Positions 1-10,055 of a stretch of DNA of 43,571 nucleotides are shown one piece after another. Both the position numbers and the translations under genes were made by a program. The stretch covers positions 1-43,571 of the forward strand of contig JAHWKB010000002.1 of NCBI GenBank assembly GCA_019348115.1, written 5' to 3'. Position 1 is the stretch's first letter. Every line of letters begins with the position of its first letter. The notes under the pieces were generated by a model, which saw nothing but the letters and a program-made list of their open reading frames with translations, made no database searches and was not told where the DNA came from. Origin of the DNA: Actinomycetota bacterium (GTDB taxonomy: Bacteria; Actinomycetota; Nitriliruptoria; Nitriliruptorales; Nitriliruptoraceae).

Positions 1-1390
1 GCTGGTCGTTGCCGTAGATGTAGAACGTGCCGTCGCGGTCGACGTACGGCGCCTTCACGGCCCAGGTGTCCGAGTCCGAGAAGTGCGCGAACGCGACCTC
101 CTTCAGGCCGGCGCCGGTGGCACCCAGCGACACCCCGACGAGCGACGAGAGGTCCACGACCGACACGCCGAGGTTGTAGAACGCGATGTTCATCAACGCC
201 TCGTCCTCGTGGAGCTCGAAGACGTGTGCGGTGCAGCGTCCGCGGCCGAGCGCGCGGGTGGTGGTGACGTCGTCGATGTTCCAGTAGCCGACCTTCACGG
301 GGTTGTTCTCGAGGTCCCCGGTGATGTCGTAGATGTGCACGCCACCGCTGGGGCAGGTCTGCTCGCCGCCGGCCGCTCCGGCGAACTCGTCCTCGACGAA
401 CAGGAACGTGCGCTCACCGAGGATCGGGTCGGTGAGCGTGACGGGGTCCGCCTGGTGCTCGACGTTGATCGCGGGGTCCATGAAGCTCGACACCAGCGCC
501 GGCGCCTCGGGGTTCGTGGTGTCGATGATGACCGTCTGGGAGAGCGCGGCCGAGTAGGCGCGGGTGCCGTCGCTGTTGAACGTGAGGTCGTGGCTGTCGG
601 TGCCGAGGCCGGGTCGCACCGGGAGCGCGAACGTGGTGACGTGCTCGGGGTTCGCCAGGTCGGTGATGTCGAAGATCTCGATGCCGGCGTCGGCGGCGTT
701 GGTGATCAGCTCCGAGTTCGAGTTGTAGAGGTACCGCCCGCTCGGGTGGACCGTCTGGTTGTGGGAGCCCAGCGGGATCTCCACGAACCCGACCGCCGTC
801 GGGGCGTAGGGGTCGGTGATGTCGAGGATGATCGTGCCCGTCTTCTGGCCCTCCTTCCGCAGCCCCTTGTCGAGCAGCTCCTGGTAGCAGGTGCTCTCCA
901 CCTTGGCGCCGCTACGCGACGAGTTGTCCTGGGTGAACGTCGCGAAGGTGCGGCCCCCGAGGTCCTCCCGGGTGAAGATCTGGACGTCGCCCTGGTACAC
1001 GCCGCAGTCGTAGGACGTCACGATGGTCGCCTGCTCGGGCACGGTGACGTCGACGATCTGCAGACCGTTCTCGTACGAGCCCGCCAGCGAGAAGGTCCGC
1101 TGCAGCCGCGGCTTGTCGGGATCGGCGTCGACGATCGGGGTGGACCCGGCCGTCGCGACGCGGTTGGCCGGGACATCGAGATCCACGAACTCGAGGTCCG
1201 TCCCGCCCATCTTCGTGGCGCCGTGGCGCAGCTCGTACGGCAGCTGCTTCACGTGCTCCAGCGTCGAGCTCTGCGCGAGCGGGGCGGCGGCGCTTCCCAC
1301 GCCGGCGTCGACGGCGACGAAGCCGTAGGCGGGGACGAGCGAGAGAGCGAGCACGGGCGTCAGCCGTCGTGCGCGGCGGGCGAGGGACAT
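1..1390 (-). CDS. Secreted LVIVD-repeat beta-propeller-like protein, C-terminus cut by window edge
   Basis: Reading leftwards from ATG at 1390 gives at least 463 residues without a stop; the end lies outside the window. The protein opens with a basic n-region (MSLARRARRL) and a hydrophobic, alanine-rich segment, a probable Sec signal peptide. It then shows repeated blades of the LVIVD type: GLQIVDVTVPEQATIV, TGTIILDITDPYAPTAVG, GIEIFDITDLANPEHV and TVIIDTTNPEAPALVSSF. LVIVD proteins are extracellular predicted beta-propellers of mostly unknown function. Conserved His residues occur in GSHNQTVHPSG, DSHDLTF and CTAHVFELHEDE, as in other members. A GGAGG-like ribosome site precedes the ATG. It lies downstream of pheT on the same strand but is probably unrelated to it. 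The family call is firm; the substrate is unknown. Confidence 0.85.
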   Translation of the reverse strand, partial: MSLARRARRLTPVLALSLVPAYGFVAVDAGVGSAAAPLAQSSTLEHVKQLPYELRHGATKMGGTDLEFVDLDVPANRVATAGSTPIVDADPDKPRLQRTFSLAGSYENGLQIVDVTVPEQATIVTSYDCGVYQGDVQIFTREDLGGRTFATFTQDNSSRSGAKVESTCYQELLDKGLRKEGQKTGTIILDITDPYAPTAVGFVEIPLGSHNQTVHPSGRYLYNSNSELITNAADAGIEIFDITDLANPEHVTTFALPVRPGLGTDSHDLTFNSDGTRAYSAALSQTVIIDTTNPEAPALVSSFMDPAINVEHQADPVTLTDPILGERTFLFVEDEFAGAAGGEQTCPSGGVHIYDITGDLENNPVKVGYWNIDDVTTTRALGRGRCTAHVFELHEDEALMNIAFYNLGVSVVDLSSLVGVSLGATGAGLKEVAFAHFSDSDTWAVKAPYVDRDGTFYIYGNDQ

Positions 1391-1428
1391 GGACGAGCCT
1401 CCGGGGTGGGTTCCCCGTGGCTCTTCGA

Positions 1429-1456
1429 CGGCCGGTCCCGCTGCTCCTGCCGGCCG
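1429..1456 (-). terminator. Candidate stem-loop after pheT
   Basis: CGGCCGG at 1429-1435 is complementary to CCGGCCG at 1450-1456, giving a 7-bp GC-only stem in the gap between the pheT stop and the LVIVD-protein start. No U-tract follows, so terminator activity is only a guess. Confidence 0.3.
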
Positions 1457-1472
1457 GCCGGTCAGCGCGCGG

Positions 1473-3989
1473 TCATGCCCGTAGCCGGGCTCCGATGACC
1501 TCCGCCTCGCGTCCGACGGCGGCGATGACCCCCTCGGCGTCGTCGTCGGTCAGCTGCCGGTCGGGCGACTGCAGCCGCAGGCGCATCGCGATCGACCGCT
1601 GCCCCTCGCCGAGCTGCTCGCCGCGGTACTCGTCGAAGAACCACAGCTCGTCGAGGAGGTCGCCGGCGCCGGCGCGCGCCGCGCCCTCGAGGGCGGCGTA
1701 GCTCACGGACTCGTCGGCGACGAGGGCCACGTCCACCGTCATGGCCGGGTGGCGGACGAGGTCGACGGCCTGGACCGGCACGAGGTCCTCGCCGACGAGG
1801 TGCTCGAGGAGCGGCTCGACGAGCAACTCCGCGACGACGACCGGCTCGACGAGGTCACGGCGCTCGGCCTCCGCCGGGTGGAGCTGCCCCACGACGCCGA
1901 CCTCGACGCCCCGCAGCACGAGCGCCGCGGTCCGGCCGGGGTGGAAGCCGTCCCGCTCCGTGGCGTGCCGCTCCAGCTTCCAGGTGGGGTCGAGCAGCCG
2001 CGCAGCGGACCTCGCGTTCGATGCGTCGGCCGGCGCCACGCCGGCGACGACCGCGTCCAGCACGGCGAGGAGGTCGTAGACGTCCCAGGTCTCGCCCTCG
2101 GCGAGCCAACCGGGCCCGGTGCGCAGCCCCTGCGCGGCCAGCGCGAGGACGCGCGGCTGCGTCGGGAGCGGCGTGCCGTCCGGGTCGGTCCAGCGCCAGC
2201 CGTCGCCGAAGCCCTTGAGGCTCGCCTCGACGGCGTCGCCGGCGGGGCGGAAGATCCGCGCGAGCTCGAACACGGCGGTGCCGGGACGGCCCTGCCCGAC
2301 GTTGCGGCGCACGACCTGCAGCAGCCCCTCGACGAGGGTCGGCGCCATGGCGGCGGCGTCCTTCGCGAGCGGGTTGGTGAGCTGGACCCGGCCGTCGCTC
2401 GGGGTCACGCCCTCGAGGGCGTCGTCGCCGACGAACGGGCGTCCGCGCACCTCGTGGAACCCCGCCGCCAGCACCGTCTCGCGCAGGCGACGCTCGGCGC
2501 GTTGGGGGCGCGACAGCCCACCCTGGAGCGGCACCGCCGGCATGGTCGCCGGGATGCGCTCGTAGCCGTAGAGCCGCGCGATCTCCTCGGCGAGGTCGGC
2601 CGGCCGGCCGAGGTCCCCGCGCCACGACGGCGGGGAGACGGTGAGCGTGGTGCCGTCGACCGCGACCTCGCAGGCCTCGCGCCGCAGGAGCGACGCCTGG
2701 GTGCCCGCGTCGAGGTCGGTGAGTCCGAGGAAGCGGGCGACCCAGGCGGCGTCGAGCGTGACCGCTGGCGGCGGCGCGGCCTGCTCCCCCGCGTCGGTGG
2801 CGGCGACGATGCGGCCGCCCGCGAGCTCGACCAGCAGCTCCGCAGCGCGGGCGACCGCGACGGGCGCCATCGCGGGGTCGACGCGACGCTCGAAGCGCAG
2901 CGACGCCTCCGAGACGAGGTTCAGCCGCCGGGACGTGCGGCGGATGGTGAGCGGGTCCCAGGTGGCGCCCTCGAGCAGCACCCGTGTGGTCGTGGCCGAG
3001 ACCTCGCTGTCCGCCCCACCCATCACGCCGGCCAGCGAGACGATGCGGTCGGCGTCGGCGATGACGAGGTCGGTGTCGAGGAGCTCGCGCTCCTGGTCGT
3101 CGAGCGTCACGAGCGTCTCGCCGGCGTCCGCCCAGCGGACCGTGAGCTCCGGGCCGTGGAGACGGTCGACGTCGAAGGCGTGCAGCGGCTGGCCGGTCTC
3201 GAGCATCACGAAGTTCGTGATGTCGACCACGTTGTTGATCGCCCGGACGCCGCACTGGGCGAGCCGCTGACGGAGCCACCACGGCGAGGGGCCGACCGTG
3301 ACGTCCTCGACCGTCCACGCGACGAACCGCGAGCACCCGACCACGTCGCCTCGGACGGTCCCGGAGAGATCGACGGGGACGCCGCCCGCCGTCGGTGGCT
3401 CCTCGACGGAGAGCCCCCGGACCTCGCGGTCGAGGATCGCGGCCACCTCGCGGGCGATGCCGAGGATCGAGTGGTGATCGCCGCGGTCGGCGAGGACCGC
3501 GACCTCGATCACCGGCTCGCCGACCGGCAGCAGCTCGGCGAGGTCGGCACCGAGCGGGGTGTCCTCGTCGAGCACGATGATCCCGTCGTGGTCCTCGCCG
3601 AGCTGCAGCTCGCGGGCCGAGCACAGCATCCCGTTCGACACCACCCCGCGGAGCTCGCGGGCCTCGAGCCGGAGCGGCTCGTCCCTGCCCGGGATGGTGG
3701 CACCGACCTCGGCGTGGGCGACGACGTCACCGACGTCGAAGTTCGCGGCTCCGCAGACGAGCTCGGTCTCGGTCGTGCCATCGGTCACCTGCACGACCCG
3801 GAGCTTGTCCGCATCGGGGTGCGGGCCCCACGCCACGACGCGCTTCGTCCGGACGCCGCTCGTGCCGCGCCCCGGGAGGTGGACCTCCTCGACCTCGAGC
3901 CCGTGGAGGCTCATGGCGTCGACGAGCTCGTCGAGCGACAGGTCGGCGACGTCGACGAAGCGCTGGAGCCAGGACAGGGGGACCTTCAC
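1473..3989 (-). CDS. pheT: Phenylalanine--tRNA ligase beta subunit
   Basis: This 838-residue protein is the beta chain of the cytoplasmic alpha2-beta2 phenylalanyl-tRNA synthetase, which charges tRNA-Phe. The start MKVPLSWLQRFVDV is the family's canonical N-terminus. Domain order fits the bacterial beta chain: an EMAP/tRNA-binding OB fold (about residues 40-150, with VCGAANFDVGDVV and SNGMLCSARELQLGEDHDG), the B3/B4 editing region (about 210-370, with NNVVDITNFVMLETGQPLHAFD), B5 (about 400-470), the catalytic-like core (about 480-690), and a C-terminal FDX-ACB anticodon-binding domain (RHPAMTVDVALVADE to the end). Length is normal. It follows pheS with a gap of only 29 nt, so the two are co-transcribed as pheST. 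Confidence 0.97.
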   Translation of the reverse strand: MKVPLSWLQRFVDVADLSLDELVDAMSLHGLEVEEVHLPGRGTSGVRTKRVVAWGPHPDADKLRVVQVTDGTTETELVCGAANFDVGDVVAHAEVGATIPGRDEPLRLEARELRGVVSNGMLCSARELQLGEDHDGIIVLDEDTPLGADLAELLPVGEPVIEVAVLADRGDHHSILGIAREVAAILDREVRGLSVEEPPTAGGVPVDLSGTVRGDVVGCSRFVAWTVEDVTVGPSPWWLRQRLAQCGVRAINNVVDITNFVMLETGQPLHAFDVDRLHGPELTVRWADAGETLVTLDDQERELLDTDLVIADADRIVSLAGVMGGADSEVSATTTRVLLEGATWDPLTIRRTSRRLNLVSEASLRFERRVDPAMAPVAVARAAELLVELAGGRIVAATDAGEQAAPPPAVTLDAAWVARFLGLTDLDAGTQASLLRREACEVAVDGTTLTVSPPSWRGDLGRPADLAEEIARLYGYERIPATMPAVPLQGGLSRPQRAERRLRETVLAAGFHEVRGRPFVGDDALEGVTPSDGRVQLTNPLAKDAAAMAPTLVEGLLQVVRRNVGQGRPGTAVFELARIFRPAGDAVEASLKGFGDGWRWTDPDGTPLPTQPRVLALAAQGLRTGPGWLAEGETWDVYDLLAVLDAVVAGVAPADASNARSAARLLDPTWKLERHATERDGFHPGRTAALVLRGVEVGVVGQLHPAEAERRDLVEPVVVAELLVEPLLEHLVGEDLVPVQAVDLVRHPAMTVDVALVADESVSYAALEGAARAGAGDLLDELWFFDEYRGEQLGEGQRSIAMRLRLQSPDRQLTDDDAEGVIAAVGREAEVIGARLRA

Positions 3990-4018
3990 GGCGGAAACTC
4001 CTCGGGGGCCGGAGGGGC

Positions 4019-5053
4019 CTAGAAGCGGGCGAGGAAGCGGACGTCGCCCTCGAAGAACTCACGGATGTCGGTGACGCCGTGCCGGAGCATCGCGACACGC
4101 TCGGCGCCGACGCCGAAGGCGAAGCCGCTGTAGCGGTCCGGGTCGATGCCGCAGGCCGAGAGCACGGCGGGATCGACCATCCCCGAGCCGAGGATCTCGA
4201 TCCACCCGGTGCCGGAGCACACGCGGCACGCCTCGCCCTGCCCCGAACAGAAGCCGCAGGAGACGTCCACCTCGGCGGACGGCTCGGTGAACGGGAACAT
4301 GGACGGGCGGAGCCGGATCTGGCGCTCGGGACCGAACATGGCGCGAGCGAAGGTGAGGAGCGTCCCGCGGAGGTCCGCCATCGTGACGCCCTCGTCGACG
4401 AGGAGCCCCTCGACCTGGTGGAACACCGGGGAGTGCGTGGCGTCCACCGCGTCGGCACGGAACACGCGCCCCGGAACGACGACGGCGATCGGTGGCGCGG
4501 TCGTCGTCATGACCCGGGCCTGCACCGGCGAGGTGTGGGTGCGCAGCACCACGTCGGACGGCCCTTCGACGTCGGCGTAGATGGTGTCCATCTCCTGCCG
4601 TGCCGGGTGGTCCGGGGGGATGTTCATGAGGTCGAAGTTGTAGGTCGCCGACTCGACCTCGGGGCCCTCGGCCACCCGGTAGCCGAGCCCGACGAACACG
4701 TCGACGATCTCGTCGAGGACCTGCGTCAGGAGGTGCGGGCGACCGGGCGGTACGCGCCGCGGTGGCAGCGACAGATCGAGCCGCTCGCCGCGCAGGCGGT
4801 CCTCGAGCTCGGCCGCAGCGAGGGCGTCACGCCGGGTCTCGTAGGCCTCCTCGAACGCCCGCTTGAAGGCGTTGATCGCCTGGCCCTGCGCCTTGCGCTC
4901 GTCCGGCGAGAGGTCGCGCATCTCCCCCTGGGCGGCGACGAGCTCGGAGCGCTTGCCGGTGAACCGGACGCGCGCCTCGTCGAGCTCGCCCACGGTCGAC
5001 GCCTCGCGGAGGGCGGCGAGGGCGGCTTCCTGGACGGCGGCGAGATCGGCCAC
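4019..5053 (-). CDS. pheS: Phenylalanine--tRNA ligase alpha subunit
   Basis: This is a 344-residue class II aminoacyl-tRNA synthetase and the catalytic alpha chain partner of PheT. The N-terminal 85 residues form the expected coiled-coil arm. The core carries FDLMNIPPDHPARQEMDT, the motif 2 region GRVFRADAVDATHSPVFHQ, and the motif 3 region GFAFGVGAERVAMLRHGV. A short cysteine-containing insert (CGFCSGQGEACRVCSGTGW) sits before motif 3, as in many bacterial PheS proteins. The start MADLAAVQEAALAAL fits the family. No T-box leader or Phe-rich attenuator peptide is evident in the 243 nt upstream. Confidence 0.97.
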   Translation of the reverse strand: MADLAAVQEAALAALREASTVGELDEARVRFTGKRSELVAAQGEMRDLSPDERKAQGQAINAFKRAFEEAYETRRDALAAAELEDRLRGERLDLSLPPRRVPPGRPHLLTQVLDEIVDVFVGLGYRVAEGPEVESATYNFDLMNIPPDHPARQEMDTIYADVEGPSDVVLRTHTSPVQARVMTTTAPPIAVVVPGRVFRADAVDATHSPVFHQVEGLLVDEGVTMADLRGTLLTFARAMFGPERQIRLRPSMFPFTEPSAEVDVSCGFCSGQGEACRVCSGTGWIEILGSGMVDPAVLSACGIDPDRYSGFAFGVGAERVAMLRHGVTDIREFFEGDVRFLARF

Positions 5054-5296
5054 GGGCGAGGCTCACTTGCGACGGCACGGACGGCGGGAGGACGGCTTCC
5101 AGAGCGTAACGGTCCCTCCGTGGAGGCACGTCACCCGGACCCTGCGCCCGCCCGGCCGTGCAGGTCCCCGGCGGGAGCGATGCCGCGCCATCGATCCCCT
5201 CGCCCGGAGCGGGCCCGCCGTCCGTTCGGGCGTGGGCCGGGAGGGCGGGCACCGCGCTCCGGTGGGATGCTCCCCGGACCTCACGTCGGGAGCGGG

Positions 5297-5782
5297 ATGC
5301 GCGGTCAGCTGGTCAAGGGAGCCGTCGCCGGTGTCGTCGGCACGTGGCTGATGGACGTGGCGGCGTGGACGCTGTACCGACAGGCGTCCGCGGAGACGCT
5401 CCGGGAGGAGGACCGCACGCGCATCGACGGCAAGGACACGGCGCACGCCGCTGCCCGACACCTCGCACGCGCCGTGGGGAGCGACGCGGCGCAGGAGGAG
5501 CCGAACGCCGGCGGCATCTTCATCCACTACCAGCTCGGGATCGCGCCGGGCGTGGCGTACGCGACGCTGCGCGAGCGCTTCCCGTGGATCACGGCAGGGA
5601 AGGGCGCGCTCTGGGGTGCGACGCTCTACGTCACCAACGACCTCGTCGCCGCGCGACTCCTGCGGCTCACCGGGCCGCAGCGGGACTACCCCTGGCAGAC
5701 CCACGTCCGGGGCCTGATCGGGCACGTGGTGCTCGGCGTCGGGACCCACCTGACGCTCGAGGCGTTGGACGACGCGACGTGA
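5297..5782 (+). CDS. Small membrane protein resembling the YagU/DUF1440 family
   Basis: 161 residues from ATG 5297, with GGGAG just upstream. An in-frame ATG at 5269 would add 10 poorly structured residues. The N-terminus (KGAVAGVVGTWLMDVAAW) is a membrane segment. Further hydrophobic stretches lie around residues 75-85 (GIFIHYQLGIAPGVAY), 97-105 (GKGALWGATLYVTND), and near the C-terminus (GLIGHVVLGVGTHLTLEAL). The pattern of Gly-rich helices with conserved His and Asp resembles YagU/DUF1440 inner-membrane proteins. That match is by eye and the function is unknown. It overlaps the following dehydrogenase gene by 4 nt (GTGA), so the two are translationally coupled. Confidence 0.75.
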   Translation: MRGQLVKGAVAGVVGTWLMDVAAWTLYRQASAETLREEDRTRIDGKDTAHAAARHLARAVGSDAAQEEPNAGGIFIHYQLGIAPGVAYATLRERFPWITAGKGALWGATLYVTNDLVAARLLRLTGPQRDYPWQTHVRGLIGHVVLGVGTHLTLEALDDAT

Positions 5783-6798
5783 TCGGCCGCCGCGGCGCGA
5801 GCTCGAAGCGACCGATCGCGGAACAGGTCGTCGTCATCACGGGCGCGTCGTCGGGCATCGGCCGCGAGGCCGCCCATCAGTTCGCCGAGGCGGGAGCGAC
5901 CGTCGTCCTCGCCGCCCGGAACGAGCAGGCGCTGCGCGCGGCCGCCCGCGAGGTCGAGACGCTCGGGGGCACGGCACTCGTCGTCCCGACCGACGTCAGC
6001 GACTGGGCGCAGGTCGCAGCCCTGGCCGAGACGACCCGCGACCGGTTCGGTCGGATCGACACGTGGGTCAACGGCGCGGTGGTGTCGAGCTACGGCTTCC
6101 TCGCCGACACCCCCGTCGAAGCCATCGACGAGGTCCTGTCCGTCGGACTCCGCGGACAGTTCCACGGCGTCCGCGCCGCGCTGCCCATCATGCGGAGCCA
6201 GGGCTCCGGCACGATCATCGGGATCTCCTCCGTGTTGGGCGTCCGCAGTGTCCCGCTGCAGGTCCCCTACGCCGCCGCCAAGCACGGCACCACCGCGCTC
6301 TACGAGGGGCTGCGCGTCGAGGAGCGGATCGCCGGAACGGGAGTCGACGCCACGGCGATCCTGCCGGCCACGGTGAACACGCCGTTCTACGACGTCGTGC
6401 CGTCCTTCCTCGGTACGCGCCCGCCCCTGGTCCCTCCCGTGTACCAACCGTCCGCCGTCGCGGAGGCGATCCTCCACGCCGCGGAGCATCCCACCCGGCA
6501 TGTCCTGGTGGGTGTCGCCGGTCCGCTCTACGCCCTGCAGCGGCTCTCGCCCCGACTCTTCGATGTGTGCCTGCACCTGGCCGGACGCACGTTCCTCGAC
6601 CGCAGGGATGCTCCGGTCGATCGGGGGCAGTCGAACCACCACGCACCGATCCCCGGCGAGGGGGCGACGGTGGGGCGCGCCCGGGTCGCCCTGCCGCACA
6701 GCCGCTACACGCGCACCGTCGGCTTGCGTCCCGCCCGGGCGGCGGTGACCGTCGCGCTGGCGTCCGCGCTGCTGCTGCGCCGGCATCGACGTGGGTGA
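5779..6798 (+). CDS. Short-chain dehydrogenase/reductase with C-terminal extension
   Basis: 339 residues from GTG 5779, which overlaps the previous stop by 4 nt. This is a classical SDR oxidoreductase: the NAD(P) Rossmann motif GASSGIG is near residue 24, NGAVVS replaces the usual NNAG, and the catalytic Ser-Tyr-Lys set is in GISSVLGV and PYAAAKHG. The dehydrogenase fold ends near residue 255. The remaining 80 residues end in a hydrophobic stretch (AAVTVALASALLLRRHRRG), which could anchor the C-terminus in the membrane. This extended arrangement recurs in actinobacterial SDRs found with SRPBCC proteins. The substrate is unknown. Confidence 0.9.
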   Translation: MIGRRGASSKRPIAEQVVVITGASSGIGREAAHQFAEAGATVVLAARNEQALRAAAREVETLGGTALVVPTDVSDWAQVAALAETTRDRFGRIDTWVNGAVVSSYGFLADTPVEAIDEVLSVGLRGQFHGVRAALPIMRSQGSGTIIGISSVLGVRSVPLQVPYAAAKHGTTALYEGLRVEERIAGTGVDATAILPATVNTPFYDVVPSFLGTRPPLVPPVYQPSAVAEAILHAAEHPTRHVLVGVAGPLYALQRLSPRLFDVCLHLAGRTFLDRRDAPVDRGQSNHHAPIPGEGATVGRARVALPHSRYTRTVGLRPARAAVTVALASALLLRRHRRG

Positions 6799-6813
6799 CC
6801 GCATGAGGGCACC

Positions 6814-7266
6814 ATGACCCGGATCGAACGTTCCGTCACCATCGACGTGCCGCCCGAGCGGATCTTCCAGGAGCTCACCTCCTGGGATGGGCTGCGACGC
6901 TGGTCCGCGATCACCGTCGACCACACGGGACCGAGCCGGTGCAGCGGCGTCGGCGACGCGTTCGCCCAGACCATCCGTCTCGCCGGCTTCCTCGATCTCC
7001 GCACCGACTGGGAGGTGACGGCGTACGACCCCCCACGGTCGGTGGCGTACCGCGCCACGGGTCCGGGCGGAGGCCGGCTGCGGATGCGCCAGGACGTGGA
7101 ACCGGCCGGCGACGGCGGACGTCTCCACCTGGACGTCGAGTACGACCTCCCCGGGCGCGCGTTCGGTGCGGTCGTCGACCGGCTCTACGCCCGCCGGCGG
7201 ATCCGCACCGACGTCGAGCGCACGCTCGAGAACCTCCGGGGGCTGCTGGAGCGCCGACGTCGCTGA
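6814..7266 (+). CDS. SRPBCC family (START/polyketide-cyclase-like) protein
   Basis: 150 residues. The opening ITIDVPPERIF-like pattern (SVTIDVPPERIFQELTSWD), the central DWEVTAYDPPRSVAYRATG, and the C-terminal long helix (RIRTDVERTLENLRGLLERR) match the SRPBCC hydrophobic-ligand-binding fold of the polyketide cyclase/dehydrase type. It lies 15 nt after the SDR gene, so probably in the same transcript. A second SRPBCC domain is encoded in the next gene. The ligand is unknown. Confidence 0.88.
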   Translation: MTRIERSVTIDVPPERIFQELTSWDGLRRWSAITVDHTGPSRCSGVGDAFAQTIRLAGFLDLRTDWEVTAYDPPRSVAYRATGPGGGRLRMRQDVEPAGDGGRLHLDVEYDLPGRAFGAVVDRLYARRRIRTDVERTLENLRGLLERRRR

Positions 7267-7345
7267 GCGCCCCGGTCGACCGCACGGCATGCACGTCACC
7301 GTCGCGCGACCGCTGGGGCAGGCCGGGCACGTCACGGCCGATCGC

Positions 7346-7367
7346 GCGCCCCGATTGACCGGGGCGC
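7346..7367. terminator. Strong hairpin between the two SRPBCC genes
   Basis: GCGCCCCG (7346-7353) and CGGGGCGC (7360-7367) form a perfect 8-bp stem with a 6-nt loop, 80 nt after the first SRPBCC stop. No U-run follows. It may attenuate or terminate the upstream transcript, or stabilise an mRNA end. Confidence 0.45.
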
Positions 7368-7436
7368 CGGGCAGCGCATCCCGGCCGACGCCGCACGCTG
7401 GTCGTCGGCAGCTGGACCGAGGATGTGAGGGACGCG

Positions 7437-8351
7437 ATGGGCGACGAGCGACGAGACACCGATGACGGGCGGGACCGGACGGCCCTGACGCGCAGCCTCG
7501 GGTGGTTCAGCCTCGCGCTGGGGACCGCGCAGGTGCTCGCTCCGCACCGCGTCGCGCGCCTGATCGGCGTCGAACCGACGCCGCGCACCGAGACGCTGAT
7601 GCGCGCCGTCGGGACACAGGAACTGCTCCTCGGCGCCGGCGTCCTGCGCCGCCCACCGCGGGGCTGGCTGTGGTCCCGGGTCGCCGGCGACATCAGCCAC
7701 CTGGCGATGCTGGCGGCGGCGATCGGCTCCGACGATGGCCAGCGGGAGCGCACCGCGAAGGCGACCGCCGCGGTCGCGGCCATCGGCGTGGTCGACCTCG
7801 TCGCCAGTCTCCGCGCCGGCGGCGACGCCGGCCGCGCCGTCCGGTCGGTGAGCTCGCTCACGGTGAACCGTGCCCCCGACGAGGTGTACCGGCGCTGGCG
7901 GCGGCTCGAGGACCTGCCGGGGTTCAGCAGCCACGTGACGTCGGTCGAGGTCCGCGACCGACGACGGTCGCACTGGGTCGCCACGGCGCCCGGCGGCACG
8001 ACCGTCGAGTGGGATGCGGAGATCGTGGCGGACGTCCCTGGTCGTCGGATCGCGTGGCGGTCCCTCCCCGGGGCGGACGTCGCGAACGAAGGCACCATCC
8101 GCTTCGCGCCCGCGCCGGGCGACCGCGGGACCGAGGTGACGCTCGAGCTCCGTTACGACGTCCCGGGCGGCGGTGCCGGACGCGCCATCGCGAGGATGCT
8201 CGGTGAGCACCCGGAGCAGGCAGCCGAGGACGACCTCCGCCGGTTCAAGCAAATGGTCGAGACCGGCCAGGTCGTCCGCTCGGACGGCAGCCCCGACGGC
8301 ACCCGCAGCCGTCGCCAGATGTCGCAGCAGCCGGCGCTGCCGCGCGCCTGA
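7437..8351 (+). CDS. Membrane domain plus SRPBCC domain protein
   Basis: 304 residues from ATG 7437, chosen because GAGGGA stands a few bases upstream; GTG 7425 is an in-frame alternative. Residues about 20-120 form a membrane-associated domain ([59 protein letters not shown]). Residues about 140-280 form an SRPBCC domain ([53 protein letters not shown]). This two-part architecture is common in bacteria next to alcohol or formaldehyde dehydrogenases, as here. The function is unknown, possibly lipid binding or stress-related. Confidence 0.85.
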   Translation: MGDERRDTDDGRDRTALTRSLGWFSLALGTAQVLAPHRVARLIGVEPTPRTETLMRAVGTQELLLGAGVLRRPPRGWLWSRVAGDISHLAMLAAAIGSDDGQRERTAKATAAVAAIGVVDLVASLRAGGDAGRAVRSVSSLTVNRAPDEVYRRWRRLEDLPGFSSHVTSVEVRDRRRSHWVATAPGGTTVEWDAEIVADVPGRRIAWRSLPGADVANEGTIRFAPAPGDRGTEVTLELRYDVPGGGAGRAIARMLGEHPEQAAEDDLRRFKQMVETGQVVRSDGSPDGTRSRRQMSQQPALPRA

Positions 8352-8383
8352 CGACCGACGACCCGACGACGGGAGGAACGACG

Positions 8384-9556
<1,173 letters not shown>

Positions 9557-9601
9557 AACGTGGCCCTGTCGTCGACGCGCTCTCGGGCGTCATCGGCGCG
9601 G

Positions 9602-9660
9602 GGACGGTCCCGGTCGTCGGCGACCCCGTGACGCGCACGGCTGCCGTCGAGGGACCGTCC
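9602..9660. other. Nested inverted repeats (three-way-junction-like element)
   Basis: An outer 10-bp perfect arm pair (9602-9611 GGACGGTCCC with 9651-9660 GGGACCGTCC) encloses two further perfect 5-bp hairpins in direct succession: GGTCG-tcgg-CGACC at 9612-9625 and CCGTG-acgcg-CACGG at 9626-9640. It occupies the gap between two convergent genes. A bidirectional terminator is the plainest reading; a structured RNA is possible. Confidence 0.6.
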
Positions 9661-9671
9661 GATCGGGACCC

Positions 9672-10055
9672 TCAGCCGGCGGCGATCTCCGCGAGCATGT
9701 CGGCCAGTCGCGCGAAGGCGGCCCCCTTCTCGAGGTAGCCGGCGGCGCCGAGGCGCAGCGCCGTCGCCTCCATCTGCCCCGCGTCGAGGCCGGACAGGAT
9801 CACGACCTTGGTCGTCGGGCACTCCTCGAGGATGCGTGGGAGCGCCTCGAGCCCGTCCATCACCGGCATCGAGAGGTCGAGGACGCACAGGTCGGGCTGG
9901 TGCTCGCTGGCCGTGCGGATGCCCTCGGCGCCGTCGGCCGCCTGTCCCACGACCGCGAAGCGGCCGTCGCGCTCGAGGAGCTGACCGACGAGCAGGCGCA
10001 GGTCGGCGGCGTCGTCGACGAGGACGACCCGGTACGGCGCGGTGGGGGTGCTCAC
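9672..10055 (-). CDS. Single-domain response regulator
   Basis: 127 residues from GTG 10055, whose first bases overlap the stop of the upstream PAS-protein gene (GTGA). It is only a receiver domain: acidic pair D14/D15 (VVLVDDAADLRLL), phosphoacceptor D60 (VLDLSMPVMDG), S88 (VILSGLD) and K110 (YLEKG) are all present. No output domain follows. The translational coupling implies function with the PAS protein encoded upstream. That protein cannot itself donate phosphate by the usual route, so phosphate must come from another kinase or from small donors. Confidence 0.93.
   Translation of the reverse strand: MSTPTAPYRVVLVDDAADLRLLVGQLLERDGRFAVVGQAADGAEGIRTASEHQPDLCVLDLSMPVMDGLEALPRILEECPTTKVVILSGLDAGQMEATALRLGAAGYLEKGAAFARLADMLAEIAAG

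Noticed and set aside
1391-1428. GGGGAACC near the LVIVD-protein start as another copy of the GGAAC operator
   Set aside because: The spacing and the partner half-sites do not match the elements at 15495 and 19947.
1749-4022. A plus-strand open frame of over 750 codons opposite pheT
   Set aside because: It is antisense to a complete, well-conserved pheT and its translation is a low-complexity Arg/Gly/Ala/Glu mix. In very GC-rich DNA such shadow frames are expected.
5054-5296. T-box riboswitch or Phe-rich leader peptide upstream of pheS
   Set aside because: No leader peptide with repeated Phe codons, no T-box sequence and no terminator with a U-tract could be found.
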